Origin: Pseudomonadota bacterium
GTDB taxonomy: Bacteria; Myxococcota; Bradymonadia; UBA4248
DNA length: 13,869 nt
NCBI GenBank assembly: GCA_017613855.1
Contig: JAGACY010000304.1
Location: 1 to 13,869 of the forward strand
Reading direction: 5' to 3'
Shown here: one piece after another, positions 6,110-13,694 of the stretch
Layout: every line of letters starts with the position of its first letter
Numbering within the stretch: the first letter of the stretch is position 1
Translations under genes and position numbers: made by a program
Notes under the pieces: generated by a model
Database searches by the model: none
Seen by the model: only the letters and a program-made list of their open reading frames with translations
Told to the model about the DNA's origin: nothing

Positions 6110-6901
6110 ATGAAAAAAATTGGTTTAGCACTTGCTGCACTGTCATGTTTTATGTTTGCAAACAATGCGTTTGCAATCGATACCACGGAACTGTTGGACA
6201 AAGGTGTTGTCGAAGTCGCACCGACAATCGGTTTGATCAATCTTCATAAAGGAGCGAAACCCGCTTGGGAGAGTGATATTTACGTTGGCTACGGCGCACT
6301 GGAGTTTATGACCATTTCGACTGGGCTTTCGATGGCAACTGATGAAGCTTTTGCGGATGGCGGTATTGGGCTTAATTTTGACCTCCTCTTTACGCCGCTC
6401 GATACAGAGAATTTTGACATCGATTTTCATGTGAATTTCGGCTGGGGAGGAAATTTTGTAATGACGCCGGGATTGGAGCTCAATTTCGACAGTGACAACG
6501 AAATGTCTGGTTTTGGTGCCTTCCTGAATCTCGATTTCCCGATGTATTCCGGGCATGTGGCTAAAAATCCAAGGGATCTTGGGAATGATGATGATGATGG
6601 TAGGCTCGAGGAAGTAAAGACGGATTTCACCTTCGCGCTCTCTCTTGGACTTTACTATACCTTTATGGAAGGTAATCAGCTCCTCGCCCAGGGTGGCATT
6701 AATATTCCCCGCATGGCTGAAAAACTTGGAGAACGCAGAACGGATGGCTTTGTTGCTGTAGGGTATAACGTCGAAGTCATGGAAAATTTCGAAATCGTTT
6801 CCGAAGTGAGAATCGATATTCCGGATAGAAAAGTAAAACCCAAAGAAGACGTTAGTGCCGCTATCACCGTCGGTGCCATCATAGACCTGCCCATGATGTA
6901 A
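6110..6901 (+). CDS. Predicted outer-membrane beta-barrel protein in the feo locus
   Basis: 263 residues from the ATG at 6110. It has a typical signal peptide: MKK, hydrophobic core, cleavage after AFA at residue 22. A GTG at 6104 would add two residues and sits closer to the GGGG at 6093-6096, so the exact start is uncertain. The mature protein alternates polar and hydrophobic residues with many Gly and aromatics, in strand-like runs such as DIDFHVNFGWGGNFV, GFGAFLNLDFPMY, FTFALSLGLYYTF and FVAVGYNVEV. This is the pattern of a small (about 8-12 strand) outer-membrane barrel. Residues 156-166 hold an acidic loop with four consecutive Asp. I do not recognise a named family. Its position between feoA and feoB suggests, by inference only, a role in passage or sensing of metal at the outer membrane. 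A hairpin terminator follows. Confidence 0.75.
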   Translation: MKKIGLALAALSCFMFANNAFAIDTTELLDKGVVEVAPTIGLINLHKGAKPAWESDIYVGYGALEFMTISTGLSMATDEAFADGGIGLNFDLLFTPLDTENFDIDFHVNFGWGGNFVMTPGLELNFDSDNEMSGFGAFLNLDFPMYSGHVAKNPRDLGNDDDDGRLEEVKTDFTFALSLGLYYTFMEGNQLLAQGGINIPRMAEKLGERRTDGFVAVGYNVEVMENFEIVSEVRIDIPDRKVKPKEDVSAAITVGAIIDLPMM

Positions 6902-6906
6902 TAAAA

Positions 6907-6927
6907 AAAGCACCTCCTGGGTGCTTT
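6907..6927 (+). terminator. Terminator-like hairpin after the barrel gene
   Basis: AAAGCACC (6907-6914) pairs with GGTGCTTT (6920-6927) around TCCTG, directly after the TAA TAA stops. The only T run is inside the 3' arm, so termination may be partial. It separates feoA plus barrel from feoB. Confidence 0.65.
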
Positions 6928-6953
6928 CATTCACGATGCTATATCCGGCCAGG

Positions 6954-6987
6954 GCGCTGCGGGATGTCTGGAAAACTGCCGCAGCGC
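6954..6987 (+). other. Hairpin in the long feoB upstream region
   Basis: GCGCTGCGG (6954-6962) pairs perfectly with CCGCAGCGC (6979-6987) with a 16-nt loop. The rest of the 263-bp feoB upstream region (6928-7190) contains smaller stems: TAAGTT/AACTTA near 7003-7020, CAGC/GCTG near 7028-7040 and GGGA/TCCC near 7050-7063. No gene or recognised riboswitch class was found. The folds could form a structured leader if transcription starts upstream of them. Confidence 0.5.
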
Positions 6988-7190
6988 ATAGGCTGTTTAT
7001 ATAAGTTACTAAGAACTTAGAGGTAATCAGCTTTGGGCTGACCGAACAGGGAATAAACTCCCTCGTCTATCTTATACAAAAACGAAGGAATTGAAATCCT
7101 TTCTGTCACTCAAAGTGCATTTTTTACAGATGATATTCAAAACAAGTATTTAAAATACCTTTGGATATCATGATTTTTGGAGAGATGTCC

Positions 7191-9593
7191 ATGAGTGACA
7201 AAGTTAAACCTTTGACCATTGCGCTTGCCGGTAATCCAAATTGCGGCAAAACGACGGTCTTTAATGGCCTGACGGGAGCCAACCAGCATGTTGGCAACTA
7301 TTCGGGCGTTACGGTCGAGAGTCGCAGTGGTTCCTGCAAAATTAATGATCAGGAAGTTGAAGTTGTCGATCTTCCCGGTACCTACTCGCTGAATTCCCAT
7401 TCCCCCGAAGAGCGTGTCGCGCAGGATGAGCTGTTAAGCGGAAAATTTGATATTCTTGTGACCATTATCGATACGACTTCCATTTCAAGAAGTCTGCTCT
7501 TTGTGGCTCAGCTCATGCAGCTTAAACTGCCGATGATCCTCGTCCTCAATATGTGGGATGAAGTCGAAAAATCGGGCATGCAGCTCGATGTCGAACAGAT
7601 GAAGGCTTTGCTTGGGATGCCGGTTATCAAGACAATCGGATCCAAGCGCGTGGGTATTGATGAACTTAAAGAAGCCATTGTCGATCCTGCGACCCGCGAG
7701 ATTAAGCCCTCGAGGCTGCGCCTTGGGGATGTGTTGACGAATGCGATTCATAAGATTGAAGTTGAACTTCCCGAGAATTACCATGCCAATGGAGATTGGA
7801 CGGCAACGCGTCTTTTGCTCAATGACCATAAATATGTCGAAGAAATCATGCTGCTCGACAAAGGAGCTCGTGCGGTCAGCGTGGCAAAAGGTGAACGCGA
7901 ACATATCGAAGCCGATACCGCTATGGATATTGAGCTCTATGTAACCGAACAATATGCCGGTTTTGCTGACGGCCTTTTGCGCGAAGTGCAAAAAGCTAAA
8001 CCCCGCGAAAATGCTCGTGAAATGAGCGATAGAATCGATAAGGTTCTGGCACATCCGGTTTTCGGACTGATTCTGTTTTTTGTCATCATTGCGCTCATTT
8101 TCTTCTTTACATTTTTGTTGGGTAATCCTGCTTCGGATTTTATCAATGATAATATTTTCGGAGGTATCAACGAAGCTCTGTCGGGCGGTGATTTCGAAAA
8201 GAATAACCCTGTGATTCACAGCATCCTGACAGATGGCATCATCGCCGGTGTGGGCGGAGTTCTGGGATTTACGCCGCTCATCGTATTGCTGTTCCTTGGT
8301 ATTTCCTTCCTCGAAGATACGGGTTACATGGCCAGAACGGCTTATCTCGTCGATAAATTCATGCATAAACTCGGTCTGCATGGACGTTCCCTGATTCCGA
8401 TGATTACCGGTATCGGTTGTTCCGTTCCCGGTATTATGGCCACGCGTACGATTGCCGGTAAAAATGAACGACTGGCAACGATGTTCGTTTTGCCGTTTAT
8501 CAGCTGCGGTGCACGTCAGCCAATATGGCTGCTCTTAATTCCTATTTTCTTCCCAGGCAGTCCGCTTCACGAATCTCTCATTCTTCTTTCGATTTATATT
8601 TTTAGCTTCCTGTTTGCTTTCTTCATCGCATTCCTGTTGAGAAAAACTGTCTTTAAGGGCGAAGAAGAACCCTTTGTTATGGAATTGCCTCCCTATCGCA
8701 TGCCGACTTTGCGGGCAGTTATCATGCACATGTGGGAACGAACATGGCTCTATGTGAAGAAAGCCGGTACCATCATTCTCTCACTTTCTATTATCCTTTG
8801 GGCTGCCGGGTATTTCCCCCGTCCCAATGATGAAGAAGAGCAAGCCTATACCACACAGGCTCTCGAAGAAATCCGTGCCGACAAGGATAATGCCGAAAAT
8901 CTCGCGGCTTTTGATGCTGTGATGAAGGCCCACGAAAATGAGGATGATTTCGAACTTGCAGAATATCAGACTAAACTCGATGAAATGATCGCAGAGCAGA
9001 TCGAAAAAGATGAACTCGACGAGGAAGAAGATGCCGACAAAATCAAGGAAATCGAAGAAAAACTGAGCAAAGAGAATCCCACGCTCGTGGCCGATAAAGA
9101 ACAGGCGGATGCTGCCAAAGAACTTCAAAACATGATTGATAATAAAGTCGAAGCTCAGGTTTTGGATCATTCCGTGATGGGCATCGTTGGCCATACCATT
9201 GCCCCAATCTTTAAACCTCTTGGGTTTGACTGGAAAGTTTCAACTGCGGTACTGGCGTCGCTCGCGGCAAAAGAAGTCTTTGTCTCCCAAATGGGTATTA
9301 TCTATGCCCTGGGTGAAGTTGAACCCGAAGAAAACTTTGACGAAGTCAATGTCGAGGATAACGAAAACGAAGGTGCCAAGGGACTGCGTAAGGCCATGAG
9401 CAGTTATGACAAAATCAACGGCATTGCGCTCATCATCTTTATGCTTCTCACTTCGCCATGCATTGCATCACTCGCCGTTGCCAAGCGTGAGTCCAATTCC
9501 TGGAAGTTTGCTGCAGCTCAGTTCTTCGGTATGTTTGCTATCGCATGGGTTTTGGCCATGCTCGTCAATGTGATTGGCCATTTGTTTGCATAA
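7191..9593 (+). CDS. feoB: Ferrous iron transporter B with a long acidic insert
   Basis: 800 residues. GTPase motifs are G1 GNPNCGKT (14-21), G3 DLPG (60-63), G4 NMWD (120-123) and G5 near IGSKRVG (149-155), followed by the helical GDI-like region. The membrane domain carries two FeoB gate repeats: TGIGCSVPGIMATR (406-419) with FISCGARQP (436-444), and PLGFDWK...AAKEVFVSQMGIIY (676-705) with LLTSPCIASLAVAKRE (752-767). It imports Fe2+ across the inner membrane. I chose the ATG at 7191 because GGAGAG at 7179-7184 is correctly spaced; the ATG at 7185 abuts it. Odd features are an insert of about 113 residues (545-657), very rich in Glu/Asp/Lys and probably coiled coil, in the loop before the second gate, and ARQPIW where many FeoB proteins have ARLPVY. 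There is no C-terminal FeoC-like fusion. Confidence 0.96.
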   Translation: MSDKVKPLTIALAGNPNCGKTTVFNGLTGANQHVGNYSGVTVESRSGSCKINDQEVEVVDLPGTYSLNSHSPEERVAQDELLSGKFDILVTIIDTTSISRSLLFVAQLMQLKLPMILVLNMWDEVEKSGMQLDVEQMKALLGMPVIKTIGSKRVGIDELKEAIVDPATREIKPSRLRLGDVLTNAIHKIEVELPENYHANGDWTATRLLLNDHKYVEEIMLLDKGARAVSVAKGEREHIEADTAMDIELYVTEQYAGFADGLLREVQKAKPRENAREMSDRIDKVLAHPVFGLILFFVIIALIFFFTFLLGNPASDFINDNIFGGINEALSGGDFEKNNPVIHSILTDGIIAGVGGVLGFTPLIVLLFLGISFLEDTGYMARTAYLVDKFMHKLGLHGRSLIPMITGIGCSVPGIMATRTIAGKNERLATMFVLPFISCGARQPIWLLLIPIFFPGSPLHESLILLSIYIFSFLFAFFIAFLLRKTVFKGEEEPFVMELPPYRMPTLRAVIMHMWERTWLYVKKAGTIILSLSIILWAAGYFPRPNDEEEQAYTTQALEEIRADKDNAENLAAFDAVMKAHENEDDFELAEYQTKLDEMIAEQIEKDELDEEEDADKIKEIEEKLSKENPTLVADKEQADAAKELQNMIDNKVEAQVLDHSVMGIVGHTIAPIFKPLGFDWKVSTAVLASLAAKEVFVSQMGIIYALGEVEPEENFDEVNVEDNENEGAKGLRKAMSSYDKINGIALIIFMLLTSPCIASLAVAKRESNSWKFAAAQFFGMFAIAWVLAMLVNVIGHLFA

Positions 9594-9741
9594 TTAATTA
9601 TTCACTATTCACTGCTTTTAAAATTTCCAAAAAAACGATTCTTTAGAAGAATCTTTGAGAATGACAAAATCATTGCGCATTGCGCATTGAAGAGAGTGAG
9701 TAAGTAATAGTGAATAGAAATACTTTATTTCCCCACAGAAA
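9594..9741. repeat. feoB downstream spacer with short inverted and direct repeats
   Basis: CTATTCACT just after the feoB stop (about 9605-9613) recurs inverted as AGTGAATAG at about 9708-9716. A CATTGCGCATTGCGCATT direct repeat sits at 9671-9688. A weak GATTCTT/AAGAATC hairpin (9637-9653) followed by TTT may end part of the feoB transcripts. Similar ATTCAC/GTGAAT runs occur near 3597-3620 and 13772-13790. No gene is present. Confidence 0.5.
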
Positions 9742-9972
9742 ATGCTCGAATACATTATCATAGGCATCGTCGTTTGTGCCGCATTAGGGTATTTCATTTA
9801 TTCATCGGTGAAGAAGCTTAAATGCTTGCTTGCTCCGGTGGATAAGGGATGCTGCGGCAAAGGGACATGCGGTCATTCCTGCGAAGACTGTCCTTTTGCA
9901 AAACAATTTGGCCCATCAGCAGAACCGCCTAAGAAAAAAAAGAAAAATGGCGGTTCCTGTTGCTGCGGATAA
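9742..9972 (+). CDS. FeoB-associated Cys-rich membrane protein
   Basis: 76 residues: one N-terminal transmembrane helix (about residues 3-23, LEYIIIGIVVCAALGYFIYSS), a basic stretch, then a Cys-rich tail with CCGKGTCGHSCEDC and a terminal SCCCG after a run of Lys. This is the architecture of the FeoB-associated Cys-rich membrane protein family, usually encoded directly after feoB and sometimes considered a stand-in for FeoC. The tail probably binds metal or an Fe-S cluster; the exact function in the family is unsettled. No strong Shine-Dalgarno is visible before the ATG at 9742. A strong terminator begins right after the stop, so this closes the feo locus. Confidence 0.88.
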   Translation: MLEYIIIGIVVCAALGYFIYSSVKKLKCLLAPVDKGCCGKGTCGHSCEDCPFAKQFGPSAEPPKKKKKNGGSCCCG

Positions 9973-10002
9973 ACAAAAGCCACCCAATCGGGTGGCTTTT
10001 GT
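9973..10002 (+). terminator. Strong intrinsic terminator ending the feo locus
   Basis: ACAAAAGCCACCC (9973-9985) pairs perfectly with GGGTGGCTTTTGT (9990-10002) around AATC. This 13-bp stem has A-rich and T-rich flanks within the arms, starting at the stop codon. Its symmetry allows bidirectional action. Confidence 0.9.
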
Positions 10003-10115
10003 GTTCTGAGCTTCTGCGATGGCTAATAAATCGAGCCATTCATGTTCCTGTAATCCTATTTGGGATTGGCTCTGTTGTACGAGTGTGAAGATTTTGACGA
10101 TTGAAAGTCTCATTC

Positions 10116-10231
10116 GAGCTTATAGCTTGTAGCTTTTAGCTTGTAGAAGTTTCATTCTCCTAAAGGCAAAAACATGATTTCTTGTGAAATAAGTTCTCAG
10201 CTATAAGCTATAAGCTATGAGCTACAAGCTC
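10116..10231. repeat. 31-bp inverted repeat made of AGCTT heptamers
   Basis: The left arm 10116-10146 (GAGCTTATAGCTTGTAGC...) and the right arm 10201-10231 (...GCTACAAGCTC) match in inverted orientation at 26 of 31 positions, separated by 54 bp. Each arm is itself a run of 7-bp units of the form TAGCTTR. The element lies in the 275-bp spacer between the convergent feo locus and kinase operon (10003-10277), which otherwise holds no gene. It could be a MITE-like or REP-like element, or act as a transcriptional barrier for the kinase operon, which has no clear terminator of its own. Confidence 0.8.
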
Positions 10232-10277
10232 AGTTCCTATCCACGCTGATTCAACACAGCCTTTTGATTTGTATGAA

Positions 10278-11807
10278 TTAAAATCGAGCGGGAGGCGCTT
10301 TGCGACCCAAAAGCTTGGTATACAAATCCGGAGTAAGCCAGACCACCTGATTTTTATCGATTGTGATATCCGATTCCTGGGGCAGGAAGATGACTTTAAA
10401 AGTATTCTCGCTGATCTTCTCGTTCGGACCTGCTTCGGTTGTACATTTATATACGACGGTCTTTTGTTTTGGGGTCATGTAGGCAGGGAACCAATTGCCC
10501 TCGTAACAGAAGATGCCTTCGAGAAGGCTCGAGTCCACGATGCGGCCACTTTCCATCAATTTGGTCACGGTGACACGGCGTGCGGTGCAATCGATCGGAA
10601 TGCCTGCCTTTTCACGAGCGCGTGCCAGGCGGCGTTCTTCTTCTTCTTTTCTCTGCTTTTCGAGGCGCTCTCTTTCTTCCAGTTCTTTCATGAGGCGTTC
10701 GCGAAGCTTCTCTTGTTTTTCGCGCCACTGTTTGCGTTTTTTGGCGAGTTTTTTGGCGTGCATTTTTTCGCCCCAGCGGGTGTCGCGTATCCAACGCCCA
10801 AGGCGTGTGCGAGGTTCCCAATCGGGATATTCATCGTACTCGGTTTGTCCGATGATGGCCCGGTATTTGGCCGACGATTCGGCGGCTTCGTGAATGAGCT
10901 TGCGGAGTTCATGCGCATCCTGGGGGCGATGTTCCGCATTGCTCGCAAGCAGTTTGTCAAAGAGTTCGATCGTCGGTTTGGTCGTATTGGGGGCATTGGC
11001 TTCGATAACTGGGTGGAACTTCAGTTGGAAACACTCGTTTGGAATTTCGTATGGAAAAACACCCGTCAGCAAATGTAATGCCGTTGCGCCCAATGCATAG
11101 AAATCGGAACGCGGCGATACTTCGCCCTGCAATTGCTCCGGTGCCATATAACCAAATGTACCGGCAATAGTCGATCCGCTCGATTGTTTGTGTGCATTAT
11201 CGACGGCACCAAAGTCGATCAGCCATACGCGCGCTTCGTCATCTTTACTGTCTGCCCGTTTGTACAATATATTGCCGGGCTTGATATCGCGGTGGACAAT
11301 CGCCGGAATATACTGGGTTTGCAAAGCAAACAGGATCTCACTGACTTTATCCAGGATGACATAGACTTCTTCTTCATCAAATATCTCGCCCTCTTCAAGC
11401 ATCTTTTCGAGCGACGGATAAGGGATGTATTCCTGGACAATATAACTTGTAAAGCCATCGGTGATATTGCGATAACATTTGGGAACGCCACGAACATCGA
11501 CCGATTGAAGGACTTCTGCTTCGCGTTCAAATAACTCAAGCGACTTGAAGTCATCGACAAATTTGAGTTCCTTAATGGCAACATCGAGAGCCGTTCGTCG
11601 GTCTTTGGCCAGCCAGGTCAGACCACTCGCACCTTCGCCCAGGAGTTTAATATATCGGTAATCGGTATTTAATATTTTGGGCGTAACGATTTCTTTGACT
11701 TCTTTGGGAGCTTCTGCTGGCTGGGAGGATGTCGTTTCGACGCTCATTTCGTCGGCAGGTTTTGCAGTCTGAGCCATATCTTTCTTTTCTTCCTGAGATG
11801 CTGTCAT
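10278..11807 (-). CDS. Ser/Thr protein kinase, soluble, with basic coiled coil and unique C-terminal domain
   Basis: 509 residues. The N-terminus (1-45) is polar and probably disordered. The kinase domain (about 50-310) carries the G-loop GEGASGLTW (57-65), catalytic Lys79 in VAIK, HRDIKPGN (172-179), DFG (198-200) and APE (222-224), so it should be active. Residues 345-400 are a highly charged Lys/Glu/Arg helix, probably coiled coil. Residues 405-509 form a separate domain that I do not recognise. No transmembrane segment is visible. The start is translationally coupled to the upstream kinase: TAATG, with AAGGAG about 7 nt before the ATG. The coupling suggests that the two kinases are made together and may phosphorylate each other or a common target, which is inference. 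Confidence 0.9.
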   Translation of the reverse strand: MTASQEEKKDMAQTAKPADEMSVETTSSQPAEAPKEVKEIVTPKILNTDYRYIKLLGEGASGLTWLAKDRRTALDVAIKELKFVDDFKSLELFEREAEVLQSVDVRGVPKCYRNITDGFTSYIVQEYIPYPSLEKMLEEGEIFDEEEVYVILDKVSEILFALQTQYIPAIVHRDIKPGNILYKRADSKDDEARVWLIDFGAVDNAHKQSSGSTIAGTFGYMAPEQLQGEVSPRSDFYALGATALHLLTGVFPYEIPNECFQLKFHPVIEANAPNTTKPTIELFDKLLASNAEHRPQDAHELRKLIHEAAESSAKYRAIIGQTEYDEYPDWEPRTRLGRWIRDTRWGEKMHAKKLAKKRKQWREKQEKLRERLMKELEERERLEKQRKEEEERRLARAREKAGIPIDCTARRVTVTKLMESGRIVDSSLLEGIFCYEGNWFPAYMTPKQKTVVYKCTTEAGPNEKISENTFKVIFLPQESDITIDKNQVVWLTPDLYTKLLGRKAPPARF

Positions 11808-13588
11808 TAGTAAACTCCTTTGGTATGGCCATAGAGACTGTCTTTATTGAAAATTGAAATCTGTGATTGCCGAATCTCTTTAAAGGGGAAAGGATAGGGC
11901 ATGCTCAGAACATCAGAATTATCCTCGGGATTGATATAGTATAAAATCGGAATGGGCGTGCCGCTTTCCAGACCCTCGGTCTGATGCTGATAGATGGTCA
12001 CTTCGTGCACCAAATCATCTGCACTCGCATCATCGGGCGGATTAAATCGGTATCGAAGTCTGAACGGAACGCGGGATTCGGAAAAAACACCCTTGGACGG
12101 ACTGAATTTGCGATATTTTTCCTTAACAGGGATATCTTCAAAATCGACGATCGTTGCAATCGCTTTGCGCCCAAGTTTGAGCAATGTCAGCATGGGGATG
12201 TCTTCGCGATGCTCATAGCCGCACATCATTTGAATTGAAGTCTGGTTTTTACAGGCATCGTATGTTTGGGAAATTTGTTCAATTTCCATAAGTTTCTTGC
12301 GCGTTTCGTTTCTGTTGCCGAGGACGTCAATGGTAAACATGAAGAAAAACAACGCAGCTAAGGCACACAGAATTGCAAGGAATACCTTTGCACCAAAATC
12401 AATATCGGTAAACAGACAAAGAAGTAAACACGCGATGAACACAACACCTGCGATAATTCTTACGGGCGTTTTGTCATTGGATCTTTTCTTTAACTGATTC
12501 AGGCGTTGCAGTTGAGCGAGCCCAAGAATGGTATTCGAAAATGCATAAGGCACTTTGCGGGGCATGACTTCGGGCAACTGCATCCACAAATCGAGATTGC
12601 CCGGCTGATTAAAGGCATTCACCTGCGTCAGCTTTTTGTTCACCAGCCCGGCATTCAGTCCGGCTTCTGCCTCATCCAGAATGTAAATATCATTCGAAAA
12701 TTGTTCGAATATCTCTTTCAGCCTGGCATAGTCGCACAGACGCGTTTCTGGTTTGGGATCGAGCATTTGGTGCAGCACCGTCACAATCGGGCGTGGCACG
12801 TTCTCGAGATGCGGGTCGATGATGAGACGGAAATCGGCAACGCGCATATCCGCCGGCTCAACACCGCTCAGCATATATACGATGGTCGCACCGAGTGCAT
12901 AAATATCACTTGCCGGGCATGGGCGACCGACGAGTTGTTCGGGCGGCATGTAACCATAAGTACCGGCAAGCGTCGATCCGCCTTTCTGAACCGTCGGATT
13001 GGCCACGGCACCAAAGTCAATCAGATACGGGTCAAAATCGTCCGAATCAGACCTCGGTTTCATAATGATATTGTTCGGCTTGATGTCGCGGTGAATGATC
13101 GGAGGATTGTGCGAGTGCAGCTTTTCGAGCAGCTCGACAAGCCCCAGGGCCATCTTGAAAATGCGGCTCACGGTAAAGCGGAAGCCCTGTTTCAGCATCA
13201 ACTGCAGCGAGCGGCCTTCGATGAGTTCCTGCACGATGTATGCAGAAGCCGGGTCGGCATCCAAGAATTCGAGTGCATCGTAAAATTCGGCGATGCCACG
13301 TTCATGAAGTGATGCCAGGACATCTGCTTCGCGATGAAACAGGTCGTACTCTTTCCAGGTATTGACCGAATCAATGCGAATCTTCTTAACGGCAAGTATC
13401 TTGCCATCCGAAAGGCGTTTTGCCCGGTAAACATTGCCTTGGGTACCGCTGCCCAGCTTGTTCAAAAATGTGTACTTACCCCTGAGTTCTTTTGGGGTGT
13501 CAATTGAAATGTGCTCCTCCTCTTCGGGGGGAGCTGCCTGGGCAAGCTGCATTCCCGCGTCGTCTTTAGCCGCTTGTTCTGTGGTCAT
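11807..13588 (-). CDS. Ser/Thr protein kinase with two transmembrane helices and DUF3592-like tail
   Basis: 593 residues. The kinase domain (about 40-298) has the G-loop GSGTQGNVY (46-54), Lys68 in LAVKK, alpha-C Glu87, HRDIKPNN (166-173), DFG (191-193) and PPE (215-217, Pro replacing Ala of APE), consistent with activity. A linker (300-370) leads to two hydrophobic helices (about 376-394 and 399-420). A C-terminal region (about 455-570) with LLKLGRKAIATIVDFEDI and an IPILYYINPEDN segment resembles the DUF3592 type of small beta domain; that similarity is judged by eye. The hairpin of two helices would leave both kinase and tail on the cytoplasmic side. GAAGGA is well spaced before the ATG at 13588. 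It is the first gene of a two-kinase operon. Confidence 0.92.
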   Translation of the reverse strand: MTTEQAAKDDAGMQLAQAAPPEEEEHISIDTPKELRGKYTFLNKLGSGTQGNVYRAKRLSDGKILAVKKIRIDSVNTWKEYDLFHREADVLASLHERGIAEFYDALEFLDADPASAYIVQELIEGRSLQLMLKQGFRFTVSRIFKMALGLVELLEKLHSHNPPIIHRDIKPNNIIMKPRSDSDDFDPYLIDFGAVANPTVQKGGSTLAGTYGYMPPEQLVGRPCPASDIYALGATIVYMLSGVEPADMRVADFRLIIDPHLENVPRPIVTVLHQMLDPKPETRLCDYARLKEIFEQFSNDIYILDEAEAGLNAGLVNKKLTQVNAFNQPGNLDLWMQLPEVMPRKVPYAFSNTILGLAQLQRLNQLKKRSNDKTPVRIIAGVVFIACLLLCLFTDIDFGAKVFLAILCALAALFFFMFTIDVLGNRNETRKKLMEIEQISQTYDACKNQTSIQMMCGYEHREDIPMLTLLKLGRKAIATIVDFEDIPVKEKYRKFSPSKGVFSESRVPFRLRYRFNPPDDASADDLVHEVTIYQHQTEGLESGTPIPILYYINPEDNSDVLSMPYPFPFKEIRQSQISIFNKDSLYGHTKGVY

Positions 13589-13614
13589 TGCTTTTCCTTC
13601 AAAAGTGTCAAAGG

Positions 13615-13631
13615 GGAATGACTATCATTCC
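13615..13631. promoter_or_regulatory. Fur-box-like palindrome upstream of the kinase operon
   Basis: GGAATGA (13615-13621) and TCATTCC (13625-13631) are perfect inverted arms around CTA. The core AATGA-N3-TCATT equals the core of the classical Fur consensus. It lies 27-43 bp upstream of the kinase ATG. A weak minus-strand promoter (TTGGGG, 17 bp, TATGGA) could overlap it. The motif differs from the feoA operator, so it need not have the same regulator. Confidence 0.4.
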
Positions 13632-13694
13632 ATACGCATAAATTATCACAGCCCCAACTTTTTTTCGAGCAGATTTGATGTCGTTGTATGGGGA

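Noticed and set aside
6143..6934. 263-residue open frame antisense to the barrel gene
   Set aside because: It has no ribosome binding site or recognisable domain, while the sense frame has a clean signal peptide and strand pattern.
7020..7085. Possible tRNA or known riboswitch in the feoB upstream region
   Set aside because: The small stems do not form a cloverleaf and no conserved core of a riboswitch class that I know could be found.
7485..8381. 298-residue open frame antisense to feoB
   Set aside because: It lies wholly within the highly conserved FeoB coding sequence and has His/Phe-rich antisense composition.
10116..10231. Possible CRISPR array from repeated AGCTT units
   Set aside because: The units are only 7 bp, directly abutting, with no unique spacers and no cas genes.
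10269..11078. 269-residue plus-strand frame across the soluble kinase gene
   Set aside because: Its Phe-rich sequence is the complement of the Lys/Glu-rich coiled coil; the minus-strand kinase has all motifs intact.
12506..13312. 268-residue plus-strand frame across the membrane kinase gene
   Set aside because: It is antisense to the conserved kinase motifs, with no start signal or recognised domain.
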